From: an uncultured bacterium
Lineage (GTDB): Bacteria > Vulcanimicrobiota > Xenobia > Xenobiales > Xenobiaceae
DNA: 58,708 bases
NCBI GenBank assembly: GCA_934644775.1
Contig: CAKUDB010000016.1
Span: forward strand, 1-58,708
Direction: 5' to 3'
Shown: positions 15,874 through 23,809 of the stretch, piece after piece
How positions within the stretch are numbered: position 1 is the stretch's first letter
Layout: each line of letters starts with the position of its first letter
Notes under the pieces: model-generated
Database searches by the model: none
The model's input: only the letters and a program-made list of their open reading frames with translations
What the model was told of the DNA's origin: nothing
Position numbers and translations under genes: made by a program

Positions 15874-15901
15874 ATCATAACAACAATACTATGGCCTACA
15901 A
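15874..15901 (-). promoter_or_regulatory. possible promoter of the lipoprotein leader
   Basis: On the minus strand TTGTAG (15901-15896) and TATGAT (15879-15874) are 16 bases apart. A start near 15867 would give a leader of about 100 bases up to the terminator at 15768. The match is moderate and the spacing one base short of ideal. Confidence 0.35.
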
Positions 15902-16039
15902 TATAAAGTTTTTGGGTAAGTCGCCATTTTTATCGTAACATATAACTCTAAAAAAAAAAGCCTTTTCCGGTCGTGTGTCCCTAATTTGTCTTAATTTTTT
16001 CTAAAAATAACTGCAATAATGATTGTTAATTGCAAATAT

Positions 16040-16080
16040 AAAAATGCTCCGCAAGTAGGTGAAACTTGCGGAGTATTTTT
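16040..16080. terminator. bidirectional hairpin terminator between divergent genes
   Basis: AAAAATGCTCCGCAAGT pairs perfectly except one G-U with ACTTGCGGAGTATTTTT around AGGTGAA. It lies upstream of both the lipoprotein gene (minus) and grx (plus), where no known transcript should end. It shares ATGCTCCG.AAG with the terminator at 13907-13947. The stretch 15902-16039 holds no gene that I can see. Confidence 0.75.
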
Positions 16081-16185
16081 GTGAAGAGAGAGGCAAAATG
16101 TGACAAAATCGGCAAAAGCAGGAAAAAGGCCGAAGTTTGCATAATTTCACAGGGGCCTGCTCGGACGGGTAGAAAGGCGGCTTTC

Positions 16186-16509
16186 GTGTCTAAATTTATG
16201 TTTACTGGCAAAGGTGTAGAAATCTACACTTGGGAACATTGTCCGTATTGCCAGCGTGCTAAACACATTTTGGAAGGCGATCCCGGCGAAGCTTCTTTAG
16301 AAGATGGCGAGTATATAGAATATACAGAACATAAGATAGACGGTCTAGCCAAAGAGAGGGCCGATATGGCTAAGCATTGCGAAGGTCATATTACCGTTCC
16401 TCAAGTTTTGCTCGATGGCAAGCGCGTAGGCGGTTGTTTCGATCTAGTCGCTTTAGTTCATAATAAAACTTTTAGGCAAGTTTTTACTAACTATATTAAG
16501 AAAAAGTAA
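16186..16509 (+). CDS. glutaredoxin
   Basis: About 107 residues, a thioredoxin-fold thiol reductase. The redox motif CPYC is at residues 19-22 (YTWEHCPYCQRAK), the cis-Pro region TVPQVLLDG follows, and GG...L (VGGCFDL) marks the glutathione-binding end. All are normal for a dithiol glutaredoxin of the Grx3 type. I take the GTG at 16186, with AAAGGCGG five bases upstream. The longer frame back to 16066 begins inside a terminator. An ATG at 16198 is possible. A terminator follows directly, so it is monocistronic. Confidence 0.85.
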   Translation: MSKFMFTGKGVEIYTWEHCPYCQRAKHILEGDPGEASLEDGEYIEYTEHKIDGLAKERADMAKHCEGHITVPQVLLDGKRVGGCFDLVALVHNKTFRQVFTNYIKKK

Positions 16510-16510
16510 G

Positions 16511-16543
16511 GCTTGAGAGAGCGTTTCTCTTGAGCTTTTTTTT
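16511..16543 (+). terminator. terminator of the glutaredoxin gene
   Basis: GCTTGAGAGA pairs with TTCTCTTGAGC (two G-U pairs), followed by eight T. Confidence 0.8.
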
Positions 16544-16604
16544 ATGCGTTGTGGCTCTGGGCTAGATAAAAGAAAAGAGCAAACGTATAAGGAGGTTACT
16601 TACA

Positions 16605-17237
16605 GTGTCTGTGAATATCTTAAATCACCCTCTCATTCAGCATAAAATCACTTTATTGAGAGATGAGCGCACCGGATCTAAAGATTTCCGTGAGTTGGTT
16701 TCGGAAATTGCCGCTTTAATGGCCTACGAGGCTTGTCGCGATTTGCCTGTGCAAGATGTCACTGTTAAAACTCCTATGACTACTACCGTAGGTAAAACTT
16801 TAGGTGGTAAAAAGCTGGCTTTGGTGCCCATTTTGCGGGCCGGCTTGGGTATGGTTTCCGGAATCGAAAGATTGATTCCCGCTGCTAGAATTGGCCATAT
16901 AGGTATGTACCGTAACGAAAAAACTTTGGAGCCGGTAGAATATTTTTGTAAAATGCCTGCCGACTTAGCCGAGCGTGAAATCTTACTCTTAGACCCCATG
17001 TTGGCTACTGGCGGTTCGGCCATTGCTGCTATTGGCGCTCTGATTAAGCGGGGAGCCGACATTAAGTCGATTAAGTTCCTTTGTTTAGTTTCGGCTCCCG
17101 AAGGTATAAAAAACCTGACCGAAGCCTACCCCCAATTGCAAATTTATACCGCTTCTGTAGACGAGAAGCTCAACGAAAATGGCTACATCGTACCTGGTTT
17201 AGGTGACGCCGGCGACCGTATTTTCGGCACAATCTAG
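16605..17237 (+). CDS. upp: uracil phosphoribosyltransferase
   Basis: 210 residues, the standard length. It salvages uracil with PRPP to make UMP. The PRPP loop LLLDPMLATGGSA is present at about residues 127-139, together with PILRAGLGM and the C-terminal uracil-binding segment YIVPGLGDAGDR. GTG start at 16605 with AAGGAGG nine bases upstream. It stands alone, between two terminators. Confidence 0.97.
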   Translation: MSVNILNHPLIQHKITLLRDERTGSKDFRELVSEIAALMAYEACRDLPVQDVTVKTPMTTTVGKTLGGKKLALVPILRAGLGMVSGIERLIPAARIGHIGMYRNEKTLEPVEYFCKMPADLAEREILLLDPMLATGGSAIAAIGALIKRGADIKSIKFLCLVSAPEGIKNLTEAYPQLQIYTASVDEKLNENGYIVPGLGDAGDRIFGTI

Positions 17238-17283
17238 CTATAAACGCAGATAAAGACGCTTGCTTAAAGCGCTCAAATAGAGC

Positions 17284-17330
17284 AAAGGAGCTGCGGCAGC
17301 TTCAAGGTCGCGGCTCCTTTTTAGTTTTTT
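17284..17330 (+). terminator. terminator of upp
   Basis: A 12-bp stem AAAGGAGCTGCG / CGCGGCTCCTTT with one G-U, followed by TTAGTTTTTT. Confidence 0.85.
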
Positions 17331-17348
17331 ACAAGAAACGGAGCGAAT

Positions 17349-17879
17349 ATGATTAGCTTAACTAAAAATAGCAAAACTATATGGGCCGCCGCTTTAAGCT
17401 TAGTTTTGTTAATAACTTGGGCTGCCCCCTGTTTAGCTTGGAAAAGCTCGCGTTTGGGGGTCTCGTTTGTACCTCCACGCGGTTGGAAACAGGTTGAAGA
17501 CGAAGAACATGAAGCTACCTTTATTGCTCCTGAGGAAGTGGGCTATCGCTCGCTTATCTCTTTAAAAGTAGTTGAACTAGAAGTAGCCGAACCGGCTGGT
17601 AAAATGGCTGACGAACTTTCCGACAAATATATAGCCGCCTTGCAACAGCGTTTTACCCACTTTAAATTGATTGGCGAAACTGATACTAAAGTAAATGGCC
17701 ACTGGTGCCATCGTCTTACTTTTCGAGCCCAAGAAGATGAACACCATATGCAAATGACCAATGTCCTTTTTATTAAGGGTAAAAAAGCTTACAGTTTCCT
17801 TTATATGAGCAAACCTAACACATATAATAATCACATAAAATCATTTGATAAAATGATTAAAACGGTCAATTTTATTTAG
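17349..17879 (+). CDS. exported PsbP/DcrB-like protein of unknown function
   Basis: 176 residues with a signal peptide (hydrophobic run to about residue 26, cut near APCLA-WKS). The mature part starts SRLGVSFVPPRGWKQVE and ends FLYMSKPNTYNNHIKSFDKMIKTVNFI, a beta-alpha-beta pattern typical of PsbP/Mog1/DcrB-fold exported proteins. A similar layout is seen in the lipoprotein at 25014-25577, which suggests paralogous surface proteins. No function is known. The start ATG at 17349 follows a weak GGAGCG site. A terminator is present on each side. Confidence 0.55.
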   Translation: MISLTKNSKTIWAAALSLVLLITWAAPCLAWKSSRLGVSFVPPRGWKQVEDEEHEATFIAPEEVGYRSLISLKVVELEVAEPAGKMADELSDKYIAALQQRFTHFKLIGETDTKVNGHWCHRLTFRAQEDEHHMQMTNVLFIKGKKAYSFLYMSKPNTYNNHIKSFDKMIKTVNFI

Positions 17880-17921
17880 TTGCCAGCATGCGATTGAGTA
17901 TATTTGCCGATAACAATTTAA

Positions 17922-17954
17922 GAGGCGCCTATTCTGGGCGCTTCGTTTTTTTTT
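17922..17954 (+). terminator. terminator after the PsbP-like gene
   Basis: GAGGCGCC pairs with GGGCGCTTC (one bulge) around TATTCT, then nine T. Confidence 0.8.
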
Positions 17955-18073
17955 GTGTATATACAAGTAAAAACTATAACGTTTTTATAACGCAGTGCAT
18001 ATTTGATAATAACGTCTGCTGTTTATACTGATACTTAAGAAAAGAGAGATTGAAAGGAGCGAGCGTTGCATTT

Positions 18074-20674
18074 ATGCGTACAGATCGTTTCACTTTGAAA
18101 ACACAAGAAGCTATCCGCACGGCTACGTCTATTGCTCAAGAGAATGGACAGCAGTCGCTGGAAACTCCTCATATTTTAATGGCTATGCTCAAGCAGCAAG
18201 ACGATGGCTTGGCTTTGCCTATTTTGCAAAAGTTGGAAGCTCCGGCAGCCCAGATAGAAAAAGCTGTAGAGACAACTATAAGCAAGCTTCCTAAAGTTCA
18301 GGGAGCTGGAAGTAGCGTTTATATGGGCAAGTCGGTAGAGACTATGCTCGACAGGGCTTGGAAAGAGGCCGAGCGCTTAAAAGACGAGTACCTCTCTGTT
18401 GAGCATTTGCTTTTAGCTATGGTCAACGATGCCAACGATCCGGCTGGTCGTATCTTGCGTGAGTTTGGGGTAACTCCCGATCGTTTGCTGCGCGTATTGG
18501 TAGAAGTACGCGGCTCGCAGCGCGTTACTGACGAAAATCCTGAGGCCAAGTACCAAGCTTTATCCCGCTATGGTCGCGATCTTACCGAGCTGGCCAGGCG
18601 TGGCAAACTCGATCCTGTAATTGGTCGCGATGAAGAGATTCGCCGCTGCATTCAGGTTTTGTCTCGTCGTACCAAAAATAATCCTGTCCTTATCGGTGAA
18701 CCTGGCGTAGGTAAGACGGCCATTGTGGAAGGTTTGGCTCGCCGTATCGTAGCTGGCGATGTGCCGGAAAGCTTAAAAGGGCGTAAACTCTTTGCTCTCG
18801 ATTTAGGTGCCTTGATTGCTGGCGCTAAATATAGGGGTGAATTTGAAGATAGATTCAAAGCCGTTTTAAAAGAGATCACTTCTTCCAACGGTCAGATCAT
18901 TCTCTTTATCGATGAGCTGCATACTTTGGTAGGCGCAGGCGCTGCCGAAGGGGCTGTAGATGCGGCTAATATGCTTAAGCCGGCTTTGGCTCGAGGCGAG
19001 TTGCGTACCGTCGGTGCTACTACCCTGGATGAATATCGCAAATATATTGAGAAAGATGCTGCTTTAGAGCGTCGATTCCAGCCCGTCTATGTGGGTGAGC
19101 CTTCTGTAGAAGACGCCATTGCCATTTTGCGTGGTTTGAAAGAAAAGTATGAAGTCCATCACGGTGTGCGTATTCCCGACTCGGCTATCGTAGCGGCGGT
19201 AATCCTTTCTAACCGTTATATCTCCGACCGCTTCTTGCCCGACAAAGCCGTCGACCTTATCGATGAAGCTGCTTCTAAGTTGCGTATCGAGATCGACTCC
19301 ATGCCTATGGAAATAGATGAAGTAGAGCGCCGTATTACCCAGTTGGAGATCGAGCGCCAGGCTCTGTCTAAAGAGAAGGACGAAGCTTCTAAAGAGCGCT
19401 TAGATAAGTTGGAAGCTGAATTAGCTGAGTGCAAAGAGAAGTCTGCCCATATGAAGGCTCGCTGGAGTATGGAAAAAGAGCAAATTGAGCAGATCAGCAG
19501 CTTGAAAGCTCAGTTAGAACAAGCTACCAACGAGGCTGAATTGGCCGAGCGTCGCGGCGATCTGGCTAAGGCTGCCGAGTTGCGCTACGGCACTACCGCT
19601 ACCTTGAAAAAGCAAATCGAAGAAGCTACCAAGAAGCTCCAAGAGTTGCAAAAGAATGGTAAATATCTTAAGCAGCAAGTTGAAGAAGAAGATGTGGCTT
19701 CTATTGTGGCTCGCTGGACTGGTATTCCCGTTACTCGTTTACTCGAAGGCGAAATCCAAAAGTTGGTACATATGGAAGATCGCTTGCATGAGCGCGTAGT
19801 GGGCCAAGATGAAGCTGTCGAGGCTGTCTCTAAGGCGGTGCGTCGTTCGAGGGCTGGCGTTTCCGACCCCAACCGTCCTGTAGGTGTCTTCCTTTTCTTA
19901 GGCCCTACTGGTGTGGGTAAAACCGAATTGGCCCGCGCTTTAGCCGACTTCCTCTTTGATGATGAAAAAGCTATGGTGCGTCTGGATATGTCCGAATATC
20001 AAGAGAAACATACTGTAGCTAGAATGATCGGTGCCCCTCCAGGTTATGTCGGTTATGACGAAGGTGGCCAGCTTACTGAAGCGGTGCGCAGACGTCCTTA
20101 CTCGGTGGTGCTCTTCGATGAAATTGAGAAGGCTCACCCAGATGTCTTCAATATCTTGCTCCAGGTTATGGACGACGGTCGTTTGACCGATGGTCAAGGG
20201 CGCACGGTCGATTTCCGCAACACCATTATGGTAATGACTTCTAATGTCGGCTCCCAGTGGTTGCTCGACGATAAGCTTAGCGATACAGAAATCGATAAGC
20301 GCATTGATGAAGCTTTAGCCAGTAAGTTTAAACCTGAGTTCTTAAACCGTATCGACGAAATTATTCACTTCCACAGATTGAATAAGACCGCTCTCAAGGC
20401 TATTGTCGATATTCAGTTGAATAATGTGGGCAGACGTCTGGTCGACAAGAACATTACTTTAGATGTGGAAGACAAGGCTAAAGAGTTCCTGACCAATGTT
20501 GGTTGCGACGAAGCTTTCGGCGCTCGTCCCCTTAAACGAGCTATCCAGCGCTACTTGCTCGACACATTGTCGCTGGAAATTTTGGAAGGTAAGATTACAC
20601 CCGGTGAAAAGGTTAAAGTCAAAGTTAACCAGGCTGGCGACGGCCTGAATTTTGAGCCGGAGAAAGTCAGCTAA
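18074..20674 (+). CDS. clpB: ATP-dependent disaggregase ClpB
   Basis: About 866 residues. This Hsp100 hexamer threads aggregated proteins and hands them to DnaK for refolding. The order is N domain (two Clp repeats, 1-145), AAA1 with Walker A GEPGVGKT (about 205-212) and Walker B, the ClpB-specific coiled-coil middle domain (about 405-525, rich in Glu, Lys and Leu), and AAA2 with GPTGVGKT (about 608-615) plus sensor and C-terminal domain. Presence of the middle domain and lack of a ClpP loop separate it from ClpA/ClpC. I use the ATG at 18074; a TTG at 18050 is in frame and lies before the GGAG. Confidence 0.97.
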   Translation: MRTDRFTLKTQEAIRTATSIAQENGQQSLETPHILMAMLKQQDDGLALPILQKLEAPAAQIEKAVETTISKLPKVQGAGSSVYMGKSVETMLDRAWKEAERLKDEYLSVEHLLLAMVNDANDPAGRILREFGVTPDRLLRVLVEVRGSQRVTDENPEAKYQALSRYGRDLTELARRGKLDPVIGRDEEIRRCIQVLSRRTKNNPVLIGEPGVGKTAIVEGLARRIVAGDVPESLKGRKLFALDLGALIAGAKYRGEFEDRFKAVLKEITSSNGQIILFIDELHTLVGAGAAEGAVDAANMLKPALARGELRTVGATTLDEYRKYIEKDAALERRFQPVYVGEPSVEDAIAILRGLKEKYEVHHGVRIPDSAIVAAVILSNRYISDRFLPDKAVDLIDEAASKLRIEIDSMPMEIDEVERRITQLEIERQALSKEKDEASKERLDKLEAELAECKEKSAHMKARWSMEKEQIEQISSLKAQLEQATNEAELAERRGDLAKAAELRYGTTATLKKQIEEATKKLQELQKNGKYLKQQVEEEDVASIVARWTGIPVTRLLEGEIQKLVHMEDRLHERVVGQDEAVEAVSKAVRRSRAGVSDPNRPVGVFLFLGPTGVGKTELARALADFLFDDEKAMVRLDMSEYQEKHTVARMIGAPPGYVGYDEGGQLTEAVRRRPYSVVLFDEIEKAHPDVFNILLQVMDDGRLTDGQGRTVDFRNTIMVMTSNVGSQWLLDDKLSDTEIDKRIDEALASKFKPEFLNRIDEIIHFHRLNKTALKAIVDIQLNNVGRRLVDKNITLDVEDKAKEFLTNVGCDEAFGARPLKRAIQRYLLDTLSLEILEGKITPGEKVKVKVNQAGDGLNFEPEKVS

Positions 20675-20718
20675 AGTGGAGCTGACTAATTCGAATTTAG
20701 GTAGATTCGGATAAGAGT

Positions 20719-20770
20719 AGAGCTTGGTAGGTTGTCCCCTAAAAAGGGCAGCTTGTCGAGCTCTTTTTTT
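20719..20770. terminator. terminator between convergent clpB and tdk
   Basis: AGAGCT (20719-20724) pairs with AGCTCT (20759-20764), an inner arm reads CCC...GGG, and a run of T follows. It serves clpB; tdk ends 40 bases further. Confidence 0.65.
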
Positions 20771-20810
20771 ATTTATCTGTTTAATTAACGTTATTATTCG
20801 GCTTCTATTG

Positions 20811-21464
20811 TCAGTGGTGTACTGCGCCAAGGGGGCTATTAGGTGCGACAGTGGCAGCTAGGGCGGCTTTTTGTTGGGCCTTAAGCTTCTCTTGAGCGAC
20901 AGTTATCTTTTCGTGATAGCAAGGGTAGCAAGTAGGGGAGTAAAATTCTTCGTCACCTAGTAATACGGTGGGGCCATCGATAATAGCTTCTTCTTTGGCA
21001 TTGTGGCGCAAATTAAAGACGGCTTTGCGGTTGCAATAGCGACAAGTAGTCTTTACTTCTTCAATAGAATCGGCCACTTCCATAAGGCGCTTGGAACCTT
21101 CAAAAAGGTGAGCCCTAAAATCGGTGCGCAGACCATAGGCAATAACTGGCAAATTTAAAGTGCGAGTAAGTTCGCGCAGCTGGTCTATAACTTGGGGACT
21201 TAAAAATTGGCATTCGTCTACTAAAACACAAGATAAACCCTTAAAATCGTCTTCGTTCAAGATAGTATCAGAATTTACTAACATGTCGGCTTCATGTTCT
21301 AAGCCGGCTCTAGATTTAATAATATTCTCTCCAAAACGATTATCTAAGGCCGGTTTAATCAGAAGTACGCGCTTGCCTTGCTGAACATAGTTGTGACGGA
21401 CAGCCAAAAGATTTAAGGTTTTGGCGCTGCCCATAGCTCCATAGCGAAAATATAACTTGGCCAT
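20811..21464 (-). CDS. tdk: thymidine kinase (type II)
   Basis: 217 residues, a class II thymidine kinase that makes dTMP from thymidine. Visible are the P-loop GAMGSAKTLNLL near residue 9, the VDECQFLSPQVI catalytic-Glu region (about 88), and a zinc ribbon with CRYC and CYPC pairs. C-terminal tail rich in Ala. Start ATG at 21464; only a weak ribosome site. It is convergent with clpB. Together with folA nearby it indicates nucleotide salvage next to one-carbon metabolism, but they are not in one operon. Confidence 0.93.
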   Translation of the reverse strand: MAKLYFRYGAMGSAKTLNLLAVRHNYVQQGKRVLLIKPALDNRFGENIIKSRAGLEHEADMLVNSDTILNEDDFKGLSCVLVDECQFLSPQVIDQLRELTRTLNLPVIAYGLRTDFRAHLFEGSKRLMEVADSIEEVKTTCRYCNRKAVFNLRHNAKEEAIIDGPTVLLGDEEFYSPTCYPCYHEKITVAQEKLKAQQKAALAATVAPNSPLGAVHH

Positions 21465-21633
21465 AACAAATATTCACTTAAAAAAATTGCGGCCAACTTT
21501 CCTTGTTTATTAGATGGCTTCCTTCAAAGCTTAAAGTTATCAAGTAAGAATTAGGCCCTAATATAGAGGAAAGAGGAGCTGGCCAAAAAAGCAAAAATGA
21601 AAGCGTCATTCTGAGCGGGAGTATTTTTTACTT

Positions 21634-22101
21634 ATGAAGCAGACTTCTAAGGGCGATTGGGGGCGAGGATTTACCCTAATCGAGCTAATGATCGTGATAG
21701 CTATTATTTCTGTCTTGTGCCTAATTATGCTACCCAATATGATGAGGAGTCGAGATGCTGCTAAGCTCAGTAGTTGTAAGTACAACCTGCGTGCCATAGC
21801 TGCAGCTATGGAAATTTATGCTACCGACAATTCCGGCATGTATCCTCAAGAAGTAGAAACCCTTACCACAGTTAATAATGAGGGACAGGCCTACATGCGC
21901 ACCATTCCCAATTGTCCTGTAGCTGGAAATAATAATCCTTATTTGCAAGGCTATGAGGTCGTTTCCGCTCCTAGAAATAACTATACGCTTTGTTGTAAAG
22001 GCCATTATCACCAAATTATGGGGTTGGATGAAGATTATCCTAAATATTCGGCTGCCAGTGGCTTAATCGAGTCGCAACATGTCGAAAAAGGCGAAAAGTA
22101 A
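21634..22101 (+). CDS. type IV pilin-like / prepilin-type N-terminal methylation protein
   Basis: 155 residues. The prepilin peptidase site is GRG-FTLIELMIVIAIISVL, with Glu at +5 and a hydrophobic helix that would pack in a pilus or pseudopilus. A short, charged leader (MKQTSKGDW) comes first. The rest has CKYNLRAIAAAMEIYATD and several Cys (NCPVAG, LCCKG), suggesting disulfides. The layout is that of minor pilins or type II secretion pseudopilins. No pilus assembly genes are near. The folA-like frame begins 23 bases before its stop, so translational coupling is likely. Confidence 0.8.
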   Translation: MKQTSKGDWGRGFTLIELMIVIAIISVLCLIMLPNMMRSRDAAKLSSCKYNLRAIAAAMEIYATDNSGMYPQEVETLTTVNNEGQAYMRTIPNCPVAGNNNPYLQGYEVVSAPRNNYTLCCKGHYHQIMGLDEDYPKYSAASGLIESQHVEKGEK

Positions 22102-22675
22102 CCATATAACCATGAGCGATAAATATAATACTTCCGAGTCTAGCTATCCAGAAGAGAGAGCGGCCTCCCTTTCTAAGCCTTTAATCTCTACCATATGCGC
22201 CGTAGCTCTCAACCGTACTATTGGTTTTCAAGGCCAAATGCCTTGGCGTATCCCCGACGACTCGGCCAATTTTAAAAGATTGACTGTGGGGAAAGTGGTA
22301 GTTATGGGGCGCAAAACTTACCAATCGATTGGTAAGCCTTTGCCCAAGCGTCAGAATGCCATTCTAACTAGAGATACTTCTTTTACCGCGCCTCCTGGCG
22401 TTAGAGTCTTCCACGATATAGAGAGTCTCTTGCAAGCTTATGCTAAGGAAAAAGAGATCGTCTTTATTGGTGGAGCCGAAATCTTCGCTTCTGTCTGGCC
22501 TTTAGTGCAGCGTCAATATTTGAGTATCGTACAAGCTGATTTTCCTGGCGATACCTTTTATCCCGAGTTTGCCCACGAGAAGTGGCAAGTAAGCCAACAC
22601 ATTAGGCATGAGATTAGTGCCGGTAGCCCCTGCCGTTGGGAATTTTTACAATTGGAGCGAATCGACGAAGGGTAG
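22079..22675 (+). CDS. folA: dihydrofolate reductase
   Basis: About 198 residues; it reduces dihydrofolate to tetrahydrofolate with NADPH. The core starts at about residue 34: ICAVALNRTIGFQGQMPW, then DDSANFKRLTVGKVVVMGRKTYQSIG and the GGAEIF motif near residue 140. Compared with most DHFRs it has a roughly 33-residue charged N-terminal extension. The ATG at 22079 overlaps the prepilin gene; an ATG at 22112 would shorten the extension, and neither has a strong ribosome site. Confidence 0.9.
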   Translation: MSKKAKSNHITMSDKYNTSESSYPEERAASLSKPLISTICAVALNRTIGFQGQMPWRIPDDSANFKRLTVGKVVVMGRKTYQSIGKPLPKRQNAILTRDTSFTAPPGVRVFHDIESLLQAYAKEKEIVFIGGAEIFASVWPLVQRQYLSIVQADFPGDTFYPEFAHEKWQVSQHIRHEISAGSPCRWEFLQLERIDEG

Positions 22676-22800
22676 AACAACCTCTTTACAATTTACGCCT
22701 ATTTACTTATAATATCCAGGCTAATAATAACCCCATTCCTGTTTGTCCGCCTTGTCAAAGCCGCTGAGCGGCTTTCGGTTGGCAAGTGGAGTTTTTTCTA

Positions 22801-23337
22801 ATGGCTATGAATTTAGACATATCCGATATTGTCAGCAACGTCGGCGCTTCTAAAGAAATTCATACTAGTCAGGTTGAGTCTTTTGACGGTTTGAATTTAG
22901 ATGGCCCAGTTCAGCTCGATCTCACCGTTACCAGTGCGGGTAATGGTGAAATATCTGTGCATGGAAAGATTAAAGTTAAGGTTATCCTTACTTGCTCGCG
23001 CTGTGCCGCTGAATATTCTGAGCCTTTAAGTATAGATGTGGACGAGCGCTTTGTTCCCGAAGGTTCTGCGGAATTGGATCGCGATGACGAAGTCGAGGCT
23101 GACGAGCTTTGTGTCTTTGGGTATGATCAGAATGAGCTCAAGATTGACGAATTGACGCGAGAGAATATTATCGCCAGTCTTCCTTATCGTCCCTTGTGCA
23201 GTCAGGAATGCCGGGGCGTCTGTCCTCAATGTGGGCAGAATCTTAATGAGAAAACCTGCAAGTGCGGATCTACCGAAAAAGAAGTCGATCCTCGCTGGGG
23301 GGCTCTTAAGAAATTTTCGTCAGGCTCCCCCCAATGA
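22801..23337 (+). CDS. yceD: YceD / DUF177 ribosome-assembly protein
   Basis: About 178 residues from the ATG at 22801, with a GTGGAG site before it; the frame extends to a GTG at 22786. This family helps accumulate 23S rRNA or assemble the large subunit, and is normally linked to rpmF, as here. Cys pairs LTCSRCAAE and PLCSQECRGVCPQCGQN suggest zinc binding. rpmF follows after 97 bases. Confidence 0.88.
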   Translation: MAMNLDISDIVSNVGASKEIHTSQVESFDGLNLDGPVQLDLTVTSAGNGEISVHGKIKVKVILTCSRCAAEYSEPLSIDVDERFVPEGSAELDRDDEVEADELCVFGYDQNELKIDELTRENIIASLPYRPLCSQECRGVCPQCGQNLNEKTCKCGSTEKEVDPRWGALKKFSSGSPQ

Positions 23338-23434
23338 GGGAACCTTAACATAAGCGGCGTTAAGCTTCCGGTGTAATTCTGGGTATGTAAGCCGTAACTG
23401 CTGTAGTCATTAAATTAAGAGGAGTCAATTCAAG

Positions 23435-23626
23435 ATGGCCAATCCTAAATATAAAACCCCCCGTTCCAAGACCCGTAAGCGTCGTTCTCATCTCGCTTTG
23501 GTGATGCCCAACGTAGTAGCTTGCTCTAATTGTGGCGCTCCCAAACTGCAGCACCATATTTGCAAAGCTTGCGGTCAGTACAATGGAAGACAAATTTTAA
23601 CTTCCAACGACGTGAACGAGAACTAA
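23435..23626 (+). CDS. rpmF: 50S ribosomal protein bL32
   Basis: 63 residues with the classical basic head MANPKYKTPRSKTRKRRSHL and a four-Cys zinc ribbon (VACSNCGAPKLQHHICKACG). A binding site AGAGGAG lies about ten bases upstream. Zinc-binding version of L32. Clustered with yceD in the conserved yceD-rpmF arrangement. Confidence 0.97.
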   Translation: MANPKYKTPRSKTRKRRSHLALVMPNVVACSNCGAPKLQHHICKACGQYNGRQILTSNDVNEN

Positions 23627-23647
23627 TAGCGAATATATGCTTTATCG

Positions 23648-23750
23648 CGGCACTAGTGCAAAGGGCTAAGCGCCGTCCCGGTTCGTTTTTTCTATCCAGA
23701 GAGATAAGCCTGGCGGTGTGGAAAAACTTTGTACCTGTGCCGTTTTTTTT
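23648..23750 (+). ncRNA. possible structured RNA with terminator stem between rpmF and fabG
   Basis: CGGCAC (23648) pairs with GTGCCG (23737) and GTGCAAAG (23656) with CTTTGTAC (23727), giving a 14-bp closing stem with one 2x2 internal loop, followed by eight T (23743-23750). Inside are short hairpins such as TATC/GATA and CCG/CGG. The 63-base enclosed region does not look like coding sequence. It could be only a complex terminator or a 5' leader of fabG, or a small RNA. It lacks the GGAA/GCAGCC core of SRP RNA and I recognise no family. Confidence 0.4.
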
Positions 23751-23809
23751 GGATTTTTTGAAAAAGTGGGGGAGAACGCTGTCTGCAGACAGCTAATGCG
23801 AGGGTAGTT

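Noticed and set aside
23648..23750. SRP (4.5S) RNA
   Set aside because: The conserved GGAA loop and AGCAGCC side are absent.
23530..23796. 88-codon frame overlapping rpmF and the structured region
   Set aside because: It overlaps rpmF in another frame and continues through hairpins and T runs.
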